From Geminicoccaceae bacterium (GTDB taxonomy: Bacteria; Pseudomonadota; Alphaproteobacteria; Geminicoccales; Geminicoccaceae), in assembly GCA_020446285.1 (NCBI GenBank), contig JAGREZ010000283.1, positions 5,087 to 10,291 of the forward strand: a stretch of 5,205 nucleotides of DNA, read 5' to 3'. A program made the translations under genes and the position numbers. The notes below the pieces were generated by a model. The model saw only the letters and a list, made by a program, of their open reading frames with translations, searched no databases and was not told the origin of the DNA. Positions 1-5,205 of the stretch are shown piece by piece (positions within the stretch are counted from its first letter, which is position 1; each line of letters begins with the position of its first letter).

Positions 1-380
1 CCGGCACTGCACAGATACTGGATCTGGTCGGCACGGTCATAGCCGGCGATCAGGTCGCCCATGAGCGCGAAGCCGGGATCGGTGCCGGAGAAATAGGCAA
101 CCGCCGTGTACTGGCCGTCGAGAATGCCGATGCCCACCGCCTCGGGGGTCTCGCGCCGGGGCACGACCGCCTCGATCGGCAGGAACTCGATCTCGACCTC
201 GCCACCGGTCATCTGCTTGAGCTTGGGAATCCAGACCTCGTTGAGATAGGCCAGCGAGAAGTGGCTGGCATTGGAGCTGGTCTGGACCTTGAGCGTCCGT
301 GCGGCGACATCACCGGCGAAGCCGGCAGCCGCCGTCACGGCCATGGCAGCCGCCAGAGCGGTCAGGCCCTTGAATTTCAT
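1..380 (-). CDS. dctP: TRAP transporter substrate-binding protein, DctP type (partial, 3' end off the window)
   Basis: This is the periplasmic solute receptor of a TRAP (tripartite ATP-independent periplasmic) transporter. It captures a small organic anion and delivers it to the DctQM membrane complex. The ATG at 380 is preceded by a GGGAG-type ribosome binding site 9 bases away. The first 126 residues are visible. Residues 1 to about 22-27 form a signal peptide: a Lys-containing start (MKFKG), an Ala-rich core, and possible cleavage after GFA (22) or VAA (27). The mature part opens with a beta strand (TLKVQTSS), then has WIPKLKQMTGGEVEIEFLP (about 50-68) and EAVGIGILDGQ (80-90). These resemble the first lobe of the DctP fold, including the usual 'P..E..eav..G.ld' pattern. 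The ligand-binding Arg of the second lobe lies outside the window. The gene diverges from the GntR regulator and reads in the same direction as dctQM, 2.6 kb away. It is very probably their partner. The ligand cannot be predicted. Confidence 0.9.
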   Translation of the reverse strand, partial: MKFKGLTALAAAMAVTAAAGFAGDVAARTLKVQTSSNASHFSLAYLNEVWIPKLKQMTGGEVEIEFLPIEAVVPRRETPEAVGIGILDGQYTAVAYFSGTDPGFALMGDLIAGYDRADQIQYLCSA

Positions 381-451
381 GTTCAGTCTCCCTCGAGTTT
401 TCTCGATCCTGATCGTGTCGTCGCGCCGCGCTGGCGAGCGGGACTGGACAG

Positions 452-465
452 ACTGATATATCAGT
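452..465. promoter_or_regulatory. Perfect 14-bp palindrome, candidate GntR operator
   Basis: The sequence ACTGATATATCAGT equals its own reverse complement over all 14 bases. It is AT-rich within a GC-rich intergenic stretch, between divergent dctP and the GntR/FCD gene. FCD-type GntR regulators bind short palindromes of about this size and often control the genes next to their own, so this is the best operator candidate. It lies 71 bases upstream of dctP's start and about 70 bases upstream of the regulator's TTG start. A TATATC element inside it could serve as a -10 box for leftward transcription of dctP, so binding might block that promoter. I saw no second copy in the window. The palindrome is observed; its role is inferred. 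Confidence 0.6.
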
Positions 466-472
466 GCCCTAT

Positions 473-502
473 TTCCGGCAAGGGATTCGGCCGATATACA
501 AT
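473..502 (+). promoter_or_regulatory. Weak candidate promoter for the GntR-hydrolase pair
   Basis: TACAAT at 497-502 matches the sigma-70 -10 consensus at five of six bases. The best -35 partner at the expected distance is TTCCGG at 473-478, which is poor, with an 18-base spacer. Transcription would begin near 509 and leave a short leader that contains the ribosome binding site at 520-525. A weak -35 box could mean low basal expression or activator dependence. Confidence 0.3.
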
Positions 503-505
503 CGG
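491..505. promoter_or_regulatory. Imperfect inverted repeat with related AT-rich core, possible second operator site
   Basis: CCGAT and ATCGG form 5-bp arms around the 5-base spacer ATACA. The core GATATA is shared with the perfect palindrome at 452-465, and the two centres are about 40 bases apart, near four helical turns. It may be a weaker site for the same regulator, or chance. It overlaps the candidate -10 element of the GntR gene, where binding could give autoregulation. Confidence 0.25.
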
Positions 506-519
506 GGAAAGACCCCATC

Positions 520-525
520 GGGAGG
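520..525 (+). promoter_or_regulatory. Ribosome binding site that fixes a TTG start for the GntR gene
   Basis: GGGAGG at 520-525 is close to a full Shine-Dalgarno match and lies 8 bases before the in-frame TTG at 534. The open frame continues upstream to a GTG at 261, but that start would lie inside dctP, on the opposite strand. No in-frame ATG or GTG is available between the end of dctP and the helix-turn-helix. TTG 534 gives a protein of normal family length. Confidence 0.65.
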
Positions 526-533
526 CTGCGGGT

Positions 534-1253
534 TTGTCCGAATGGACGGAAATCTCGTGGGAAACGGGAAGCGTTCCGCGAACGGCAGGCGAGCCGTCGG
601 CGGCCAGCCGGATCCATGCGGATCTGTGGCGGCGGATCGTGTCGCTCGAACTGCCACCGGGGCTGACCCTGAACCGCTCCGAGCTCGCGCGCGGATACGG
701 AACCAGCCAGACGCCGTTGCGCGAGGCGATGCTGCGGCTGGCGGACGAGGGACTGGTCGACATCTTCCGGCAGTCGCGCACGGTCGTCTCGCTGATCGAC
801 ACGGCGAGAATGGCCGAGACGCAGTTGCTGCGGGTCGCGCTGGAAACGGAACTCGTGCGCCGCATCGCAGAAACGCGGCCGAAGGAGGTGCTCGACCGGC
901 TCGGCACCCTGCATGACAGCCTCGTGCGGTGTGCCGGCGATCTCGGGCGGATGGCCCGGTTCTACGATATCGACAGGGCCTTTCACCGGACGCTGTTCGA
1001 CGCTCTCGACATGCGCAACCTGCATGACCAGCTGCAGGCGCGCTCGGGGCACCTGATGCGCATCCGCCGGCTGGAGCTGCCGCTGGCGGGAAAGATGAAG
1101 GTGATCGCCCGTGAGCATGACGGGATCCTCAGGGCGATCCGCGACGGCGATGCGGATCTGGCGCGCGAACGCCTGCGCGTCCATATTTCCGGATCCTTCG
1201 AACGGGTACACCGGCTCCGGGAACGTTTTCCACATTTCTTCACAGGCCGCTGA
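534..1253 (+). CDS. GntR-family transcriptional regulator, FCD (FadR) subfamily
   Basis: This is a cytoplasmic DNA-binding regulator of about 239 residues, normal for the FCD subfamily, using the TTG start at 534. The N-terminal winged helix-turn-helix spans about residues 28-90. Its recognition region ELARGYGTSQTPLREAMLRL (about 50-69), followed by ADEGLV, is the GntR signature. The C-terminal all-helical FCD effector domain covers about 97-228. It carries the usual metal and ligand residues: D147 and H151 in DIDRAFH, H196 in REHDGIL, and H217 in LRVHIS. These suggest a metal-assisted carboxylate-type ligand, as known for the family. The gene diverges from dctP and sits 9 bases ahead of the hydrolase, so the two are probably co-transcribed. 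It likely controls both, and perhaps dctQM, in response to the transported compound or a product. Whether it represses or activates cannot be read from the sequence; repression is more common in this family. Confidence 0.9.
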   Translation: MSEWTEISWETGSVPRTAGEPSAASRIHADLWRRIVSLELPPGLTLNRSELARGYGTSQTPLREAMLRLADEGLVDIFRQSRTVVSLIDTARMAETQLLRVALETELVRRIAETRPKEVLDRLGTLHDSLVRCAGDLGRMARFYDIDRAFHRTLFDALDMRNLHDQLQARSGHLMRIRRLELPLAGKMKVIAREHDGILRAIRDGDADLARERLRVHISGSFERVHRLRERFPHFFTGR

Positions 1254-1262
1254 ACGGACTCC

Positions 1263-2900
1263 ATGAACATTCTCTTCGTGATGTATGACCAGTTGCGCTT
1301 CGACTATCTGGGCTGCACCGGTCATCCCCACCTGCGCACACCGAATTTCGACCGCGTCGCGGCCATGGGTGTGCGCTTTTCGGACACCTTCGTGCAATCG
1401 CCGATCTGCGGCGCGTCGCGAATGTGCTTCTATACCGGACGCTACGCCTCCAGCCACGGCGCGCAATGGAACGGCGTTCCGCTTCGCGTCGGCGAGATCA
1501 CGCTCGGCGATCACCTCCGCGACCTCGGCATGGACTGCTGGCTGATCGGCAAGACTCACATGAAGGCCGATGCGAAGGGCATGGAACGGCTCGGCCTCGC
1601 CCCGGACAGCGTGATCGGCGCGCGACAGGCCGAATGCGGCTTCGATGTCCGGATCCGTGACGACGGCCTCTGGGCCTACGGCCCCGACGGGTATTATGAC
1701 GAGAAACGCTCGCCCTATAATGAATATCTGAAATCGAAGGGTTATCCGGGCGAGAACCCCTGGGCGGATTTCGCCAATGCCGGCGTGGAGAATGGCGAGA
1801 TCGCGACCGGCTGGATCTTCGCCAATGACGACAAGCCGGCGAACATCCGCGAGGAGGACAGCGAGACCCCATGGCTCACCGGCCGCGCCATCGATTTCAT
1901 CGACAGCGCCGATGGCCCCTGGCTCGCGCATCTGAGCTACATCAAGCCGCACTGGCCCTACATCGTCCCGGCTCCCTATCATGACATGTATGATGCCGGG
2001 CATGTGCCGCCGGCATTGCGAAGCGGGATCGAGCGCGAGGATCCGCACCCCGTCTATGGCGCTTACATGCAGGGCCGCGTGGCACGGGCCTTCGCCCGCG
2101 ACGAGGTCAGGAACAAGGTCATTCCCGCCTATATGGGGCTCATCCGGCAGTGCGACGACCAGCTCGGCCGGCTGCTCGATCACCTCGAATCCACGGGCAG
2201 GCTCGCCGACACGATGATCGTGCTGACCTCCGATCACGGCGATTATCTGGGCGATCACTGGCTCGGCGAGAAGGATTTCTTCCACAACCCGTCGGTCAGG
2301 ATCCCGCTCATCGTCTTTGATCCGCGCAGGCAGGCGGATGCCACGCGCGGAACGGTCTGCGGCGCGCTCGTCGAGAGCATCGATCTGGCGGCAACCTTCG
2401 TCGAGGCGGCGGGGGGAACGGTACCCGACCACATCATCGAGGGACGTTCGCTCATGCCCTGGATCCGTGGCGAGACGCCGCCATGGCGCGATTTCGTCAT
2501 CAGCGAATATGACTATTCGGCCACGCCACAATGTGTGCAGCTGGGCCTGAAACCGCGTGATGCACGGCTCTTCATGGTCTTCGACGGCCGTTTCAAGCTG
2601 ATCCACGCCGAGGGCGGTTTCCGTCCCCTGCTGTTCGATCTCGCGAATGATCCGGATGAATTCAGGGATCTGGCCAAGGGCGACGGACACGAGGCCGAGA
2701 TCGACCGTCTGTACGAATATCTGGCCCGATGGGGGCGGAGGATGTCACAGCGCGTGACCCGCTCGGATGCACAGATCGAGGCCGGTCGCGGCCAGTCGCT
2801 GCGCCGCGGCATCCTCCCCTTCCTCGCCGATGGCAGCGAGGTCGACGAGGAACTCCTCGAGCGCTACCGAGGCCCGCAGACGAATCTTTATTCGCCCTGA
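1263..2900 (+). CDS. Sulfatase / phosphonate monoester hydrolase-like enzyme (formylglycine-dependent)
   Basis: This 545-residue protein is an alkaline-phosphatase-superfamily hydrolase expected to cleave a sulfate ester, or a phosphonate or phosphate diester. D9 and Q10 (MYDQLRFD) form the first metal site. C49 in CGASR (49-53) fits the CxAxR variant of the formylglycine motif, where Cys is oxidised to the catalytic aldehyde hydrate. N70, then K97 and H99 in GKTHM, and H230 in KPHWP match conserved active-site positions. D324-H325 (TSDHGDYLG) complete the metal site and K337 follows. The tail SLMPWIRGE, then FRPLLFDLANDPDEFRDLA (about 453-471), is typical of sulfatases. DQ near the start, CG(A/P)(S/A)R and the following Asn recall phosphonate monoester hydrolases; GKTHM is more sulfatase-like. 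No signal peptide is visible, so it should be cytoplasmic. It follows the GntR gene by 9 bases, with only a weak GGA ribosome site, suggesting translational coupling. No formylglycine-generating enzyme is in the window. Exact substrate unknown. Confidence 0.88.
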   Translation: MNILFVMYDQLRFDYLGCTGHPHLRTPNFDRVAAMGVRFSDTFVQSPICGASRMCFYTGRYASSHGAQWNGVPLRVGEITLGDHLRDLGMDCWLIGKTHMKADAKGMERLGLAPDSVIGARQAECGFDVRIRDDGLWAYGPDGYYDEKRSPYNEYLKSKGYPGENPWADFANAGVENGEIATGWIFANDDKPANIREEDSETPWLTGRAIDFIDSADGPWLAHLSYIKPHWPYIVPAPYHDMYDAGHVPPALRSGIEREDPHPVYGAYMQGRVARAFARDEVRNKVIPAYMGLIRQCDDQLGRLLDHLESTGRLADTMIVLTSDHGDYLGDHWLGEKDFFHNPSVRIPLIVFDPRRQADATRGTVCGALVESIDLAATFVEAAGGTVPDHIIEGRSLMPWIRGETPPWRDFVISEYDYSATPQCVQLGLKPRDARLFMVFDGRFKLIHAEGGFRPLLFDLANDPDEFRDLAKGDGHEAEIDRLYEYLARWGRRMSQRVTRSDAQIEAGRGQSLRRGILPFLADGSEVDEELLERYRGPQTNLYSP

Positions 2901-2972
2901 TGGCGCGTCGACGCCGGGAATGCCGGGCGCTCTGGTGCTCAGGCGCATTCACTCCGTTCACTCACCCGAGTA
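2901..2972. other. Short convergent intergenic gap without a clear terminator
   Basis: The hydrolase (plus) and dctM (minus) end tail to tail 72 bases apart. The gap contains a 10-bp palindrome, GCGTCGACGC at 2905-2914, directly after the hydrolase stop, and a short direct repeat GCCGGG. Neither is followed by a T-run in either direction, and I see no long stem. An intrinsic terminator cannot be supported, so ending here may depend on Rho or read through into the opposing gene. Confidence 0.5.
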
Positions 2973-4250
2973 CTAGAAGCCCAGCAATCTCGGCAGGAAC
3001 ATGGTGAGGTCCGGCCAGAAGGCGATGACCAGAAGGACGCCCATTTCGGCGATGATGAAGGGCCAGAGGCTGACCGCGATGCGTTCGATGGTCTCGCCGG
3101 TCACCGATGAGAGCACGAAGAGGCAGGCGCCGACGGGCGGAGTCATCAGCGAGATGTTGAGGGCGAGCACGAAGACGACACCCGCGTGGACGGGCTCCAT
3201 GCCGATCGATGCCGTGAGCGGGGCGAGCACCGGGGCGAGGATGATGAGCATGGCGGTGATGTCCATGAACATGCCGATGACGAGCAGCATGGCCAGCAGC
3301 ATGAGGATGATCATGGACGGATCGCTGGAGAGCGAGAGGAAGCCGGCGGCGAGCGCCTGGGGAATCTTCTCGAAGGCGAGCCACCAGCCGAGCACCGAGG
3401 CGGAGGCGATGATGAGGAAGATCACGCCGGTGACGCGGGCGGTGCGGATGAGCATCTGGACGAGGTCGTCGAAGGTGATCGCGCGATAGATGACCACACC
3501 GACGAAGAGCGCATAGGCCACGGCGACGGAAGCCGCTTCGGTGGGGGTGACGATGCCGCCGAGGATGCCGCCGAGGATGATGAGCGGCATGATGAGCGCC
3601 ACGAGCGAGGAGCGGAACGCCCTGAGGATGTCCATCAGACTCGGCGCGCTGGCCGCCTTGGGCAGGTTCAGCCGCCGCGCCATGGCGGCGATGATGCACA
3701 TGCAGACGAGGCAGATGAGCAGCCCGGGCAGGATGCCGGCGGCGAACAGGCCGCCGATGGAAACGCCCATGATCGAGCCGTAGATGACCATGAGCGAGGA
3801 GGGGGGAATGGTGGGGCCGATGATCGAGCCGGCGGCGGTGACGGCGCAGGCGAAGGGGCGGCTGTAGCCCTGTTTGACCATGGCCGGAACGAGGGTCTTG
3901 CCGAAGGCGGCGGCATCGGCGGTGGCGGCGCCGGTGATGCCGGCGAAGAACACCGAGGCGACCATGTTGGTGTGCGCGAGGCCGCCGCGCAGATAACCCA
4001 CGAGCGTTTCGGCGAACTGCACGAGGCGGTGGGTGATGCCGGTGTGGTTCATGATCTCGCCTGCGAGGATGAAGAACGGCATGGCGAGGAAGGGGAACAG
4101 GTTCAACCCGGCGAAGAAGCGTTTGGGCGCCATCGAGAGGAAGGATGTGCCGCCGGCGTCGATGATTCCGGCAAGGCCGGCGAGGCCGAGGGTGAAACCG
4201 ATGGGCATGCCGAGAAAGAGCAGGATGAAGAAGAGGGCAAGAACGACCAT
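2973..4250 (-). CDS. dctM: TRAP transporter large permease subunit, DctM
   Basis: This 425-residue polytopic inner-membrane protein has the normal length of a TRAP large subunit (about 12 membrane segments) and forms the ion-coupled translocation channel. Hydrophobic segments begin at residue 1 (MVVLALFFILLFLGMPIGF). Family signatures follow in order: PFFILAGEIMNHTGI (58-72), GGLAHTNMVASVFFAGITGAATADAAAFG (89-117, normally 'FaGisGsa.ADaaa.G'), and SIIGPTIPPSS (142-152), the conserved re-entrant region thought to contribute to sodium and substrate binding. The end is FWPDLTMFLPRLLGF. The ATG at 4250 follows an AGGAAA ribosome site and begins 21 bases after the dctQ stop, so the two form an operon. 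Its C-terminus faces the hydrolase gene. Unlike many TRAP loci, dctP is not adjacent. Confidence 0.95.
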   Translation of the reverse strand: MVVLALFFILLFLGMPIGFTLGLAGLAGIIDAGGTSFLSMAPKRFFAGLNLFPFLAMPFFILAGEIMNHTGITHRLVQFAETLVGYLRGGLAHTNMVASVFFAGITGAATADAAAFGKTLVPAMVKQGYSRPFACAVTAAGSIIGPTIPPSSLMVIYGSIMGVSIGGLFAAGILPGLLICLVCMCIIAAMARRLNLPKAASAPSLMDILRAFRSSLVALIMPLIILGGILGGIVTPTEAASVAVAYALFVGVVIYRAITFDDLVQMLIRTARVTGVIFLIIASASVLGWWLAFEKIPQALAAGFLSLSSDPSMIILMLLAMLLVIGMFMDITAMLIILAPVLAPLTASIGMEPVHAGVVFVLALNISLMTPPVGACLFVLSSVTGETIERIAVSLWPFIIAEMGVLLVIAFWPDLTMFLPRLLGF

Positions 4251-4271
4251 CTTGTTTCCTTTTTCAGATCA

Positions 4272-4778
4272 TCAGACCAGTTCTTCGCGGGTTTCGAGGT
4301 GGTGCAGCCGGCCGCGGTCGCGGATCGCCACGAGCACGAGCTGGATGGCGGCGAGTGCGGAGGAGACCGGCACGGAGGCGTAGGGCATCGCCATGCTCAT
4401 GTCGAAGATCATGGCGAACTGCTTCGCACCCGTCATCGTCATGCCGATGCCGTAGATCAGCATGAACAGGAAGAAGCCGAGGGCGATGATGTCGAAGGCA
4501 AGCAGAAGCATCCTCTGCATGCCTTCGGGAAAGCGTGCCAGGATCATGTTGAAGCCGATATGCTCGCGCCGGGCGATGCCTGCGGAGATTGCCAGCAATG
4601 CGGCCCAGATCATGAGATAGCGGGCCAGTTCCTCGGTCCATGGGATCTGCGCACGCAGGGCATAGCGGGCGACGACGCCGAGCCAGACATCGAGAACGAG
4701 GGCGATCATCAAGAAGGCGATGAAGCGCTCCACGAACCAGTTCAGCCTTGTGCTGATCGCCGCAGCCTTTTCCGCCAT
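4272..4778 (-). CDS. dctQ: TRAP transporter small permease subunit, DctQ
   Basis: From the ATG at 4778 this is a 168-residue inner-membrane protein, the usual DctQ size, which partners DctM. Four hydrophobic segments are visible at about 17-38, 51-69, 89-113 and 129-152. The family signature WTEELARYLMIWAALLA (47-63) and the following ARREHIGFNMI (69-79) are clear. The start is ambiguous: a GTG at 4817 would add 13 residues (MEQSNGGNGKGRS). I prefer ATG 4778 because AAAGGGG lies about 7 bases upstream and because known DctQ proteins begin shortly before the first membrane segment. It is the first gene of a leftward dctQM pair and is divergent from the flavoenzyme gene. Confidence 0.92.
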   Translation of the reverse strand: MAEKAAAISTRLNWFVERFIAFLMIALVLDVWLGVVARYALRAQIPWTEELARYLMIWAALLAISAGIARREHIGFNMILARFPEGMQRMLLLAFDIIALGFFLFMLIYGIGMTMTGAKQFAMIFDMSMAMPYASVPVSSALAAIQLVLVAIRDRGRLHHLETREELV

Positions 4779-4985
4779 CGACCGCCCCTTTCCGTTTCCC
4801 CCGTTCGATTGCTCCACTCTGGGACCCCGTTGCGCGCGCTGTCAACGACGCTGCAGTGCAACATCGGTGGAAGTGGCATGTCGCTTGTGAACGCTTTCCG
4901 GTCGCCTCGGGGGCTTTCGGCGGCCGTATGATCCGCTAGTGATCGCCTCCACGCGACAGGCAAACATATCCGGGAGTGACGAGAC
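4779..4985. other. Divergent control region between dctQ and the FAD oxidoreductase
   Basis: This 207-base region carries no supportable gene. It should hold promoters for leftward dctQM and the rightward oxidoreductase. On the minus strand there is a perfect -35 hexamer, TTGACA (4845 to 4840), but no good -10 at 16-18 bases. On the plus strand TATGAT at 4927-4932 matches a -10 at five of six bases, without a convincing -35. CGTTG (4828-4832) and CAACG (4843-4847) form an inverted repeat with a 10-base spacer, overlapping the TTGACA box. The 14-bp palindrome found at 452-465 is not repeated here. Confidence 0.5.
4840..4845 (-). promoter_or_regulatory. Candidate -35 box for dctQM
   Basis: TTGACA on the minus strand is an exact sigma-70 -35 match, about 62 bases before the dctQ ATG. 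The sequence 17 bases downstream (CCAGAG) is a poor -10 element, so the promoter is only tentative. An inverted repeat CGTTG/CAACG overlaps it and could bind a regulator. Confidence 0.25.
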
Positions 4986-5205
4986 ATGCAGACGACGGCT
5001 CGGGTTGTGGTGATCGGCGGCGGCGTGGTCGGCGTGAGCACGCTCTATCATCTGGCGAAGGAAGGCTGGACGGACGCCGTTCTGCTGGAGCGTACCGAAC
5101 TCACCGCCGGTTCCACCTGGCATGCCGCGGGCCTGCTGCCGCTCTTCAACATGTCCTATTCGGTAGGGCAGCTGCATCAATATTCGGTGGAGCTGTACAA
5201 GAAGC
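4986..5205 (+). CDS. FAD-dependent oxidoreductase, dimethylglycine/sarcosine dehydrogenase-like (partial, 3' end off the window)
   Basis: Only the first 73 residues are visible. They form the start of a DAO-type flavoprotein. [19 protein letters not shown] (6-24) is the Rossmann beta-alpha-beta unit with the GxGxxG dinucleotide motif at 11-16, and E35 in [11 protein letters not shown] sits where the ribose-binding acid is expected. [12 protein letters not shown] (43-54) matches the segment of dimethylglycine and sarcosine dehydrogenases in which the His (H46 here) carries covalent FAD. Full-length relatives are about 800 residues, with a C-terminal GcvT-like folate domain that transfers the one-carbon unit to tetrahydrofolate; that part lies beyond the window and is not confirmed. 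The ATG at 4986 follows GGGAG by 9 bases. The gene diverges from dctQM. Its likely role is oxidative demethylation of an N-methyl amine, possibly derived from the transported compound. Some homologues have unknown substrates. Confidence 0.87.
   Translation, partial: MQTTARVVVIGGGVVGVSTLYHLAKEGWTDAVLLERTELTAGSTWHAAGLLPLFNMSYSVGQLHQYSVELYKK

Noticed and set aside
461..907. Minus-strand frame of 148 codons opposite the regulator gene
   Set aside because: It is Ser/Arg-rich, lies opposite the conserved helix-turn-helix and overlaps the control region. It is a shadow of the regulator.
1263..2900. Assignment of the hydrolase as choline sulfatase (betC)
   Set aside because: The active-site motif is CGASR rather than the classical CxPSR, and the N-terminal and C-terminal segments do not let me recognise BetC. 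The neighbouring flavoenzyme makes the idea tempting but is not evidence for it.
2905..2914. Palindrome GCGTCGACGC as a terminator for the hydrolase gene
   Set aside because: The stem would be at most 5 bp with no loop, and no T-run follows it.
2962..3699. Minus-strand open frame of 245 codons overlapping dctM
   Set aside because: It is a His/Arg/Ala-rich frame-shifted shadow of dctM with no domain signature.
3186..4931. Long plus-strand open frame of 581 codons antisense to dctM and dctQ
   Set aside because: Its product is a low-complexity run of Asp, Glu, Gly, His and Ala, as expected from reading hydrophobic GC-rich genes backwards. It has no recognisable domain, and it covers two well-supported TRAP genes.
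4842..5180. Minus-strand frame of 112 codons opposite the oxidoreductase start
   Set aside because: It runs antisense to a clear Rossmann FAD-binding N-terminus and has no recognisable family features.

Overview
The window is GC-rich and densely coded, with short intergenic gaps and strong third-position G/C. Its content (TRAP solute transporter, FCD-type GntR regulator, cytoplasmic formylglycine-type hydrolase, and a flavoenzyme resembling the dimethylglycine/sarcosine dehydrogenase family) suggests an alphaproteobacterium of the Rhodobacterales, Rhizobiales or Rhodospirillales kind. No taxonomic marker gene is present, so this placement is inference. There are no RNA genes, CRISPR arrays, insertion sequences or obvious mobile elements.

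Layout. Positions 1-380, minus strand: the 5' part of a TRAP periplasmic binding protein (dctP type), cut by the left edge. Positions 381-533: a divergent control region with a perfect 14-bp palindrome. Positions 534-1253, plus: a GntR/FCD regulator that most likely starts at a TTG codon behind a strong ribosome binding site. Positions 1263-2900, plus: an alkaline-phosphatase-superfamily hydrolase (sulfatase or phosphonate monoester hydrolase type) with a CxAxR formylglycine motif, 9 bases after the regulator. Positions 2901-2972: a short convergent gap. Positions 2973-4250 and 4272-4778, minus: dctM and dctQ of a TRAP transporter, with dctQ upstream. Positions 4779-4985: a second divergent control region. 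Positions 4986-5205, plus: the N-terminus of a FAD-dependent oxidoreductase, cut by the right edge.

How the genes may work together (inference). The three TRAP subunits would import a small organic anion. The hydrolase has no signal peptide, so it would remove a sulfate or phosphonate/phosphate ester group in the cytoplasm. The flavoenzyme could then oxidise or demethylate an N-methylated or amine product. The GntR regulator, placed between dctP and the hydrolase, would sense the substrate or an intermediate. The substrate cannot be read from the sequence. The arrangement is unusual because the regulator-hydrolase pair sits on the opposite strand between dctQM and dctP, dividing the TRAP genes. 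The individual families are all known. What deserves attention is their combination and layout.
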